Positions 7,117-13,053 of a DNA stretch of 33,194 bases are shown one piece after another. Positions within the stretch are counted from its first letter, which is position 1; each line of letters starts with the position of its first letter. The DNA comes from an uncultured Eubacteriaceae bacterium. GTDB lineage: Bacteria; Bacillota; Clostridia; Lachnospirales; CAG-274. The notes under the pieces were generated by a model. The model was not told the origin of the DNA, searched no databases, and saw only the letters and a program-made list of their open reading frames with translations. Where the stretch lies: positions 1 to 33,194 of the forward strand of contig CAMMIW010000021.1 of NCBI GenBank assembly GCA_946497035.1. Reading direction: 5' to 3'. The position numbers and the translations under genes were made by a program.

Positions 7117-7195
7117 TTATTTATAAAATAAACTATAAATAAATTAAGTTGTTCACAATTTTTGTAAATTTAAATAAAAATTAAAGGAGATTATT

Positions 7196-7951
7196 ATGAA
7201 AATTATTTCAATTGCTAACGTTAAAGGTGGTACAGGCAAAACAAATACAACTATTGGACTTGCTAAAGAATTATCTAAAAATTATAAAGTATTAGTAGTT
7301 GATAATGACCCACAAAGCAATATTACATCTATATTACTAAATGATATAAAAGAATTTGATAACACTTTGTATGATGTTTACTTACAAAAAAATATAGGCT
7401 TTAATGATTGTATATATGAATTTCAAGAAAACTTTTATATTATTCCTAACTGCTTAAACTCTATGACACTAGATTTAGAACTAAGCTCCAAAGGAAATAG
7501 AGAAAATATATTATTAAACAAGCTACATACTATACCTAATATTTTTGATTTTGTAATAATAGACAATAGCCCGTTTATTAGCTTACAAATGAAAAATAGT
7601 TTAATTATATCCGACTTAATAATTTGTCCAATAGATAACTCATCATCAAGTTTACAAGGATATAATATGATGATGAATACTCTAAAGTCTTTACAAGATG
7701 ATAATCTTATATCACAAAAAAATATTTGTGTTTTAAGAAATAGATTTGATAAAACATCAAAATTTACAAAAGATTTTAATATAACTGTACAAGAAAGTTT
7801 AAAAGATGTTTTGTTAGAAACTATTATATTTAATAGTATAAAATACAAAGAGGCTTCTGCCCTACATACTACAATACAACAACATAGTAAAGAACATTCA
7901 AAAGTATTTACAGATTTAACTAATGAAGTACTAGATAAAATATTCATATAA
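7196..7951 (+). CDS. parA: ParA-family partition ATPase
   Basis: 251 residues, ATG start with AAAGGAG. Deviant Walker A KGGTGKT at residues 10-16, the VLVVDNDPQSN motif around 33-43 and Walker B FVIIDNSPF around 117-125 identify a small ParA/Soj-type ATPase without an N-terminal DNA-binding domain (type Ib-like size). Such proteins segregate low-copy plasmids together with a small DNA-binding partner; here the partner is the RHH gene 78 bases downstream. Presence in a phage genome without integrase argues for plasmid-style lysogeny. A decayed homologue lies at 9039-9441. Confidence 0.92.
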   Translation: MKIISIANVKGGTGKTNTTIGLAKELSKNYKVLVVDNDPQSNITSILLNDIKEFDNTLYDVYLQKNIGFNDCIYEFQENFYIIPNCLNSMTLDLELSSKGNRENILLNKLHTIPNIFDFVIIDNSPFISLQMKNSLIISDLIICPIDNSSSSLQGYNMMMNTLKSLQDDNLISQKNICVLRNRFDKTSKFTKDFNITVQESLKDVLLETIIFNSIKYKEASALHTTIQQHSKEHSKVFTDLTNEVLDKIFI

Positions 7952-8015
7952 TATATGTATATTATATATAATAGTTATATATTTATAAATAATATGTATA
8001 TATTATATTTATAGA
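7952..8015. repeat. AT-rich repeats between parA and the RHH gene
   Basis: Contains TATATGTATATTATATATAA and TATGTATATATTATATTTAT, resembling the elements upstream of parA. Possible binding sites for the RHH partition protein; low complexity limits confidence. Confidence 0.35.
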
Positions 8016-8029
8016 AAGGGAATATATTT

Positions 8030-8299
8030 ATGGCAAAAAAAGTGAGTTTTATCGAAGAGTTAAAAAACGAAATTTTTAATGAAGTTCACGAAGAACAAAG
8101 TCAAAAAGAAAAAGAAAATAAAATAAATACTAATGGCTTTGTAATAAAAAAACCTGATGCAAAAAAACAAAAAGTTAATTTTTTAATATCTACAGAAAAA
8201 GAGAAGCTAAATAGTCTTGATAAAATTGCTAAAAAAAATGGCATTAGTAGAAATGAATTAATTAATCAATTTATTGACTATATTTTAGAAAATAATTAG
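8030..8299 (+). CDS. Ribbon-helix-helix partition partner (ParB/ParG-like)
   Basis: 89 residues, ATG after GAAAGGGA. The N-terminal half is a charged, probably disordered tail (KEKENKINTNG). The C-terminal ~45 residues (KVNFLISTEKEKLNSLDKIAKKNGISRNELINQFIDYIL) have the strand-helix-helix pattern of CopG/ParG-type RHH proteins. With ParA upstream, the expected role is centromere binding, stimulation of the ATPase and autoregulation. A terminator follows. The relation to parA is inferred from order; the fold from the pattern. Confidence 0.8.
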   Translation: MAKKVSFIEELKNEIFNEVHEEQSQKEKENKINTNGFVIKKPDAKKQKVNFLISTEKEKLNSLDKIAKKNGISRNELINQFIDYILENN

Positions 8300-8302
8300 A
8301 AT

Positions 8303-8358
8303 AAAAAAGTATCAATAAAATACATATAATTTATATATATTTCATTGATACTTTTTTT
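8303..8358 (+). terminator. Terminator of the parA-RHH operon
   Basis: AAAAAAGTATCAAT pairs with ATTGATACTTTTTT across an AT-rich loop of about 27 bases. Ends in a T-run. Confidence 0.75.
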
Positions 8359-8609
8359 ATATGTAATTTGATAAATATTTTATATTTGATAAATAAATTA
8401 GTAAAAAAATTAGTAAAATTTAATTTAATCTATAAAAAAATCTTTAAAATATCATTAAAATTATAGTATATTTTAAATTATATATCATAATTAAAATTAT
8501 TTATCATTTTTTTCAAATCAATAGTTTGTTGCATATCTAGGGTTATCTTTTATTATATATTTTTTTACGCATTTTCTAAATTGGTAATTTTTTCATAAAT
8601 TATTTTTTA
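8359..8609. other. AT-rich intergenic stretch with no gene seen
   Basis: No ORF with a ribosome site and no clear repeat or hairpin was found. It separates the partition operon from the third type I toxin locus. Confidence 0.6.
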
Positions 8610-8638
8610 TTGACTGAATAAAATAAAAGGTATATAAT
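8610..8638 (+). promoter_or_regulatory. Promoter of antitoxin RNA 3
   Basis: TTGACT (8610-8615), 17-bp spacer, TATAAT (8633-8638), on the strand opposite to the toxin ORF. Confidence 0.75.
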
Positions 8639-8644
8639 AATAAT

Positions 8645-8790
8645 ATAATTATAACTACTAAAAAAGGCTACTGTTGGAGCAGTAACCTTAGTGATTAATA
8701 TTTTAGTGGTTAGCTTAACAATAATATCGTTTTATTTATTAAGTTAAGGTTCGCCACTTATATTGCAGTATAAGTGGTTAATTATTTTTT
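8645..8790 (+). ncRNA. Putative antitoxin RNA 3
   Basis: Predicted transcript from the consensus promoter at 8610-8638 to the hairpin CCACTTATA / TATAAGTGG (8754-8777) followed by a T-rich stretch (8785-8790). It also contains a stem GGCTACTG / CAGTAACC (8667-8688). CCACTTATAT occurs both in this terminator stem (8754-8763) and in the DNA for the toxin leader (8896-8905) as a direct repeat, so the two RNAs can base-pair there, as at par of pAD1. Confidence 0.65.
8754..8777. terminator. Terminator of type I locus 3
   Basis: Perfect 9-bp stem CCACTTATA / TATAAGTGG with 6-base loop, then TTAATTATTTTTT. Placed at the end of the toxin ORF, where both transcripts meet. Confidence 0.75.
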
Positions 8791-8859
8791 ACTTGCCCTA
8801 ACTGTTTCAATTATCAATATTACAGTTAAAACTGTATAAATAATTTCAAAGTCGGACAT
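8782..8859 (-). CDS. Hol_Tox-like small membrane toxin (type I locus 3)
   Basis: A 25-residue ORF on the minus strand beginning MSDFEIIYTVLTVIL and ending in basic residues (RASKK). This is the pattern of the 'putative holin-like toxin' family: short N-terminus, one membrane helix, charged tail. It has a very strong ribosome site GAAAGGAGGTG. That site is masked by a leader hairpin (8861-8893) in which GGCTTACACCTC pairs with GAGGTGTAGCC with a single bulge. An antisense transcript from a consensus promoter converges on it. It is too short for usual gene callers. Toxicity is inferred. Confidence 0.75.
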   Translation of the reverse strand: MSDFEIIYTVLTVILIIETVRASKK

Positions 8860-8860
8860 A

Positions 8861-8893
8861 GGCTACACCTCCTTTCTATGTGAGGTGTAAGCC
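8861..8893 (-). promoter_or_regulatory. Leader hairpin hiding the toxin 3 ribosome site
   Basis: On the minus strand the leader folds as GGCTTACACCTC...GAGGTGTAGCC; the second arm is the ribosome site of the toxin ORF. Sequestration of this kind is usual for type I toxin mRNAs. Confidence 0.7.
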
Positions 8894-8922
8894 AACCACT
8901 TATATAAATATCAATCTTTAAC

Positions 8923-8931
8923 ATTATAGCA
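8923..8931 (-). promoter_or_regulatory. Extended -10 promoter of toxin 3
   Basis: The complement reads TGCTATAAT, an extended -10 element; no good -35 is seen 17 bases upstream. Confidence 0.5.
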
Positions 8932-8995
8932 TATATTTATATATATAGCTATATTTTTTTATTTTTAAATATTAAATTAAAAAACAAATTAAATT

Positions 8996-9017
8996 TGATA
9001 TTATATTTATAATATCA
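8996..9017. repeat. 22-bp palindrome upstream of the decayed parA
   Basis: TGATATTATA-TT-TATAATATCA is a perfect 10-bp inverted repeat just upstream of the ribosome site of the parA remnant. It is probably the old operator/centromere site of the dead partition locus. Confidence 0.5.
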
Positions 9018-9038
9018 ATATAAGGAGTGTGAACTGCG

Positions 9039-9441
9039 TTGAAAATAATTTCTATAGGAGTTTTAAAAGGTGGCGTGGGGAAGCGAAAGATATTTTTGAA
9101 AATGGAATTGATCTAGAGAAAGTATTTTAAAGAGATACTTTAAAAAAAATAAAGACAAATTTAATAATTATGACTATATCATTATAGATACAAACCCAAG
9201 TTTTAGTATTACTAATCAAAATGCTTTTTTATTGGCAGATGAAATAATCCTATTATCAGACGTTTCTTTAAATGGTATCCAGAGAGCAGAATTATTTATC
9301 GCAATGTTGAATAACATAAGACAAAACCTAAACAAGGAAAATAACATTAATACATTAATATTAAATAACCTTGATAAAAGAATAAAATTATCTAATGAGT
9401 TAGTAGATTTTTGTAACAGTAATAAAACTAAAAAATATTGA
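9039..9441 (+). pseudogene. Decayed parA (second partition locus)
   Basis: TTG start after AAGGAG, then KIISIGVLKGGVGK, a Walker A beginning as in the intact ParA. Right after GGVGK the sequence is broken: the motif residues that should follow are missing, and the frame changes to one reading DIFENGIDLEKVF and then a stop (9128-9130). Another shift is needed to reach NNYDYIIIDTNPSF, the Walker B region, and the remaining C-terminal part (ADEIILLSDVSLNGIQRAELF...). The region between Walker A and B is much shorter than in ParA, so there is an internal deletion plus frameshift and stop. Not functional. Confidence 0.85.
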
Positions 9442-9568
9442 TAATAATAAAACTCAAATAACTATTAACTTAAAAAATGAAAACTTAAAAAAACTTGATG
9501 AACTAGCAAAATAAACTGGGAAAAGTAGAGCCTATATAGTTGATTATTTGTTAGAAAATTATTTATAG
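9434..9568 (+). pseudogene. Decayed RHH partition partner (second locus)
   Basis: Overlapping the end of the parA remnant, one frame reads KTQITINLKNENLKKLDELAK, an in-frame TAA (9512-9514), then TGKSRAYIVDYLLENYL and a stop. This is the RHH fold pattern of the intact gene at 8030 (KLNSLDKIAKKNGISRNELINQFIDYIL), and it has lost its start. It is the second member of a dead parA-RHH pair. Confidence 0.75.
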
Positions 9569-9841
9569 TATAATAAAAAATAAATTCCTGTTGTAAAATA
9601 TATATTGGTTTGTAAACCATATAAAAACAAATAAGGTATGCAAAGTGGATAATAATAGTTTAGCAAATACAAAATAATATACTCATTTAGTTTTAGTTTA
9701 ATTTTAATAATTTTTTTATTCTTATACTAAAATTTTATATAAATATTACTTATTTTTGATTTATTAATTTCATAGATAATTTGTAAATAAAATTAGTATT
9801 TAACTTTGGAATTTTTTATGATAAAATTCATTTTTTTACAT
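9569..9841. other. Intergenic stretch with no gene seen
   Basis: AT-rich sequence between the dead partition locus and the antiporter terminator. I see no ORF with a ribosome site and no strong repeat. Confidence 0.6.
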
Positions 9842-9875
9842 AAAAGAGCTAACAATTATATTGTTAGCTCTTTTT
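9842..9875 (-). terminator. Terminator of the antiporter gene
   Basis: AAAGAGCTAACAA / TTGTTAGCTCTTT hairpin with A-run and T-run on either side, overlapping the antiporter stop codon. Bidirectional in form. Confidence 0.85.
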
Positions 9876-11469
9876 AAGATTGATTTATAATAAGTATATC
9901 ATTTTCATTAATAATTGTTTTTCCAGTTGGAATTATAGCTTCTTCATTACGTTTTATTAATATTATTAATTTATCAGAGCCAAACTTTATATCTGATACT
10001 TTCATACCAATCCAGCTATTATCTTTTTCAATTTTTAATTCAGTTAAATATCCAAAACATTCTTGTTCTAAAGAAGGCCCACTTAAAATTACCATATCAT
10101 TTTCTAAAATTATTGTATTACCTTTTGGTATAATTTGAGTTTTATTTCTTATTATTAAAACTGTTAAAATATCTGGTAATAATTTAATATCTTTAATTTG
10201 TTTATTAACCCAAGGGTGATTTTTTGAAATTAAAAGTTTAATAAATTGTAATGGAATTTCTTCAGAATAATCACTAAAAGTTTTCATTACATCATTATTA
10301 TTATCAATCATATTTAATTTTCTTGCAATTAAAGGTATAAGAGACCCTTGAATAGATATAGAAAATAAAACTATAAAAAATACAATATGAAAAATATCAT
10401 TTTTTGTATAAGCAGGATTTACAGTAGCTATAATAGCAAAAACAATAGATGCAGCTCCTCTAAGCCCAGACCAAGCAATTAATAATTGTTGTTTTATAGG
10501 ACATTTAAAAGGTGTTAATATAATAAATATAGATAATGGACGAGCTATAAATGTTAAAAATAATGCAATAGCTAATGCAGGCATAAAAATTAAAGGTAAC
10601 TGTGAAGGAAAAGATAATAACCCTAATAAGAAAAATATAAGCATTTGCATAAGACCAGTTATACCATCAAAAAAATGTACAAGAGGCTTTTTATTAGGAA
10701 TATTTTTATTACCTAAAATTATCCCTGTAATATATACACTTAAATATCCGTTACCTCCTATTAATATTGAAAGAGAATAAGAAATTAAAGCTATACTAAA
10801 AACAAATATTGAATTAAATCCATCTGTCTTAAATTTAAATTTAGATAATACAAATGCTGATAATATTGCTATAACAACTCCCACAATTATTCCATATACA
10901 ATTTGTGAAAAAATCATATATATAATTTTGCTTCCATTAGATTGTGCATTCATAAAAGACAAAATAACTAAAGTCATTATATTTGAACAAGGGTCATTGC
11001 TACCACTTTCTACTTCAAGTAATGAAGCTGTATTATATTTTAAATTAAGTCTTTTTGAACGTAAAATAGAAAAAACAGAAGCAGCATCTGTTGAGCTAAT
11101 AACAGATCCTATTAATAAACTTTCTAAAAATTCAAATTTTAAAATATAATGACAAAATATACCAACTATCAAAGAAGTTAAAATTACTCCTAAACTAGAA
11201 AGTAAAATAGATTTTGTAGCAATAGGTTTTGCTTTATTCCAATTTGTTCCAAAACCGCCATAAAACATAATAAATATTAATGCTATAGAACATATTTGTT
11301 CAGCTATATAATAATTATCAAAATAAATTTTAAATAATCCATCTGAACCAAATAACATTCCAAGAAAAATAAATAAAAGTAAAGTTGGTAAACCAATTTT
11401 ATTTGATACTTTACTAAGTATTAAACATATTAATATTATTGTAGCTATAATTAAAATATAAACTGGCAT
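9874..11469 (-). CDS. CPA1-type K+(Na+)/H+ antiporter with C-terminal RCK_C domains
   Basis: 531 residues, ATG start with AGGAGG. About 12 membrane segments fill residues 1-385 (Na_H_Exchanger domain). They include ESLLIGSVISSTDAASVFSIL and LLEVESGSNDPCSNIMTL, the ion-binding SSTDAA and ESGSNDP region, and IAWSGLRGAASIVFA, all typical of the NhaP2/CvrA branch. Residues ~410-460 and ~485-531 are two RCK_C (TrkA-C) domains with the IIPKGNTIILENDMVILSG pattern, suggesting cytoplasmic ligand gating. NhaP2/CvrA relatives exchange K+ for protons. It is a single gene with its own terminator, opposite in strand to the phage operons, hence probable cargo. Confidence 0.9.
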   Translation of the reverse strand: MPVYILIIATIILICLILSKVSNKIGLPTLLLFIFLGMLFGSDGLFKIYFDNYYIAEQICSIALIFIMFYGGFGTNWNKAKPIATKSILLSSLGVILTSLIVGIFCHYILKFEFLESLLIGSVISSTDAASVFSILRSKRLNLKYNTASLLEVESGSNDPCSNIMTLVILSFMNAQSNGSKIIYMIFSQIVYGIIVGVVIAILSAFVLSKFKFKTDGFNSIFVFSIALISYSLSILIGGNGYLSVYITGIILGNKNIPNKKPLVHFFDGITGLMQMLIFFLLGLLSFPSQLPLIFMPALAIALFLTFIARPLSIFIILTPFKCPIKQQLLIAWSGLRGAASIVFAIIATVNPAYTKNDIFHIVFFIVLFSISIQGSLIPLIARKLNMIDNNNDVMKTFSDYSEEIPLQFIKLLISKNHPWVNKQIKDIKLLPDILTVLIIRNKTQIIPKGNTIILENDMVILSGPSLEQECFGYLTELKIEKDNSWIGMKVSDIKFGSDKLIILIKRNEEAIIPTGKTIINENDILIINQS

Positions 11470-11648
11470 ATCAACCTCCTATGATTATTATATTTTATTA
11501 ATTATATCACATAATTATAATAATTTAAAATAAATTTCGATATATACACACTCTTTATCTTAATAAATACTACATTTTAATTTTTGTAATTCTTCATTGC
11601 TACATAACCTTTTACAGTCATCTATTTTATATTTAACTAATTTAGGCA

Positions 11649-12080
11649 CTATATCATCTTCTTTATATTTTGATTTTGGAGCTCTAATAATTTTTTATAA
11701 TCTATAGTATACCATTTTGTTCTATCAAGATTTAATTTATTAAAATTACCAGAAATAACAACACCTAAATCTTCTAGCTTTTTCATTTTTCTTCTAACAG
11801 AATTATAGCTTATCCAACTAAATTCTTTGTTCCATTCTTCATAAGTTTGAAAACACCAAAATCTACCTTCGTGGTATGTTTCAATATTATTTTTACTTTT
11901 ATTTGCTTGTGCATATTCTTTATTGAGGCTTATCCAATAGTGAAGTTGTTGAAATAAAAGGGCTGTATCTGCAGCTCCAAATATCATTGCAAGTCCCCTA
12001 TTTAAAACGATTGGTTTTTCGTGGAATAAACAAGTTTGATTAATTATATTTTCATTATCTATTAAGTTATATTTGTTCAT
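11649..12080 (-). CDS. Small winged-helix replication-type protein
   Basis: 143 residues, ATG with GAAAGGAG. The pattern ALLFQQLHYWI, an aromatic GRFWCFQTYEEWNKEF and SYNSVRRKMKKLEDLGVVISGNFNK...RTKWYTIDY is that of winged-helix proteins found near replication genes of Firmicutes plasmids and phages. The stop at 11649-11651 may be premature: one frame over, reading continues as EDDIVPKLVKYKIDDCKRLC to a stop at 11560-11562, so a 3' frameshift is likely or the tail is lost. Its leader is a near-copy of the leader of the initiator gene at 13054, with the same antisense-RNA promoter and terminator. Confidence 0.65.
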   Translation of the reverse strand: MNKYNLIDNENIINQTCLFHEKPIVLNRGLAMIFGAADTALLFQQLHYWISLNKEYAQANKSKNNIETYHEGRFWCFQTYEEWNKEFSWISYNSVRRKMKKLEDLGVVISGNFNKLNLDRTKWYTIDYKKLLELQNQNIKKMI

Positions 12081-12330
12081 AAAAATAATCTCCTTTCAAT
12101 TATTGTATATTTTCTACCTTGAATATAACAATAATACAAAAAGAGATTTTTTTTAAATTTCAAAAAATATATTGACTTTTAGTTAATATTATTTTAAAAT
12201 ATCAATATATTAATTTGTAATTTTACGTAAAAAGAAAAAAATCTTTTCGTATTATTGATTTTACTCTTAACTCATTTCTAGTCGCCAAACTTTCGTGAGT
12301 TAAGAGTTTTTGCTATATTCAATTTTTTAT
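12081..12330. repeat. Duplicated replication leader, copy 1
   Basis: About 250 bases strongly similar to 14071-14316. Both begin at a start codon (ATAAAAATAATCTCC on the plus strand) and share CTACCTTGAATATAACAA, TTGACTTTTAGTTAA and the hairpin ACTCTTAACTCA/TGAGTTAAGAGT. The middle portions differ. See the antisense RNA entries. Confidence 0.85.
12172..12313 (+). ncRNA. Putative antisense RNA of the replication leader, copy 1
   Basis: Plus-strand promoter TTGACT (12172-12177), 17-bp spacer, TAAAAT (12195-12200), and a terminator with a 12-bp stem ACTCTTAACTCA (12263-12274) / TGAGTTAAGAGT (12296-12307) followed by T5. The RNA of ~105 bases would be antisense to the leader of the minus-strand gene. 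The layout resembles counter-transcribed RNAs that set plasmid copy number. The loop differs from copy 2 in a few bases. Confidence 0.55.
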
Positions 12331-12345
12331 TTAATATTAACATTT

Positions 12346-12672
12346 TTATGCTTTTTTACTAGGTTGCATAAATATTTTATACATAGTGCTTATAGAATTA
12401 ATTTCATTACCAGATACTTCTCTTATATATCCTAATTCTAAAAGTTCATTTAAACCATCATTAATTAATTCTATATCGGTATTTTTAAATATAGTTAAGT
12501 CTGTATAACCAGGTGATGGAGGAAACGATTCTTGTAAAGATACTAGTTGACAGTATATACCTAAAGCATTATAAGACACTCTTTTATCAAAAAAAATAGT
12601 TGTAGGTACAGTAACAAATCTTACAAATTTATTATCAAATCCAAAAACGATTAAATTATCATCATTGTTCAT
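12346..12672 (-). CDS. Truncated paralogue of the replication initiator N-terminus
   Basis: 108 residues, ATG with GGAGGA upstream. It aligns along its whole length with the first ~105 residues of the initiator at 13054-14070: IVFGFDNKFVRFVTVPTTIFFDKRVSYNALGIYCQL against IVFSNEFIGFTTIPNHILNDNRLSYKALGLYSQI, and MYKIFMQP against KYTVFMKP. This is the winged-helix DNA-binding part; the C-terminal domain is absent. It could be a remnant, or a regulator competing for the same DNA. The reading frame is intact with a ribosome site, so it may still be expressed. Confidence 0.7.
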   Translation of the reverse strand: MNNDDNLIVFGFDNKFVRFVTVPTTIFFDKRVSYNALGIYCQLVSLQESFPPSPGYTDLTIFKNTDIELINDGLNELLELGYIREVSGNEINSISTMYKIFMQPSKKA

Positions 12673-12713
12673 AGTCTATCCTCCGTATTTTTTAATATAG
12701 TATATTTTAAAAC

Positions 12714-12742
12714 TTGATAATATAATAAATATATGGTATAAT
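12714..12742 (+). promoter_or_regulatory. Promoter of antitoxin RNA 4
   Basis: TTGATA (12714-12719), 17-bp spacer, TATAAT (12737-12742). Confidence 0.7.
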
Positions 12743-12748
12743 ATTATT

Positions 12749-12870
12749 AGTTTTTAATAATATTATATAGTGTCAATGTTGGTAGCATTGACACTAGCAA
12801 ATCATTATGGTTGGCTATATATGAAAATTTTTTAAATAACCGTACCTTTGCCTAGGCGGTTATTTTTTTG
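12749..12870 (+). ncRNA. Putative antitoxin RNA 4
   Basis: From the promoter at 12714-12742 through a stem TGTCAATG / CATTGACA (12771-12793) to the terminator hairpin at 12835-12868. The terminator loop contains CCTAG, complementary to CTAGG in the toxin leader, a possible contact point. Same design as locus 3. Confidence 0.65.
12835..12868. terminator. Terminator of type I locus 4
   Basis: AATAACCG / CGGTTATT stem, 18-base loop, then T7. It overlaps the last codons of the toxin ORF. Confidence 0.8.
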
Positions 12871-12931
12871 TGCGTCCATTTAAAACTAATAAAATTGTTA
12901 AAAAAATCATTATCAATTCATAATCGGACAT
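12860..12931 (-). CDS. Hol_Tox-like small membrane toxin (type I locus 4)
   Basis: A 23-residue ORF beginning MSDYELIMIFLTILLVL and ending in a basic tail (GRTKK). It closely follows the holin-like toxin pattern and is paralogous to the peptide at 8782-8859 (MSDFEII...). The ribosome site AAAGGGGGTG is paired in a leader hairpin (12934-12962). The minus-strand promoter is TTGATA, 17 bp, TATAAT (complement of 13013-13018 and 12990-12995). Convergent antisense RNA as in locus 3. Toxicity is inferred from family and architecture. Confidence 0.75.
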   Translation of the reverse strand: MSDYELIMIFLTILLVLNGRTKK

Positions 12932-12933
12932 AA

Positions 12934-12962
12934 GCTCCACCCCCTTTCAAAAGGAGTGAGCC
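12934..12962 (-). promoter_or_regulatory. Leader hairpin hiding the toxin 4 ribosome site
   Basis: On the minus strand GGCTCACTCC pairs, with one bulge and one G-U pair, with the GGGGGTGGAGC that includes the ribosome site. Same arrangement as in locus 3. Confidence 0.6.
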
Positions 12963-12989
12963 AACCACCTAGAATAATTTGCAATTATT

Positions 12990-13018
12990 ATTATAATATA
13001 AAATTTAATTTTTATCAA
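12990..13018 (-). promoter_or_regulatory. Promoter of toxin 4
   Basis: TTGATA, 17-bp spacer, TATAAT on the minus strand. This promoter and its flanks resemble the initiator promoter at 14359-14387 (shared ATATAAAATTTA and TATCAATAAGATTT), pointing to a common origin. Confidence 0.7.
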
Positions 13019-13053
13019 TAAGATTTATTTTTATTTATCTTTATACTTTAACA

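Noticed and set aside
7435..7947. Minus-strand ORF of 170 codons opposite parA
   Set aside because: Shadow of parA; no start signal and no family resemblance.
8359..9030. Integrase or recombinase gene in the non-coding stretch
   Set aside because: No recombinase motifs in any frame; only the type I locus and AT-rich DNA are present.
10928..11149. Plus-strand ORF of 73 codons inside the antiporter gene
   Set aside because: Antisense shadow of a conserved antiporter region; no ribosome site.
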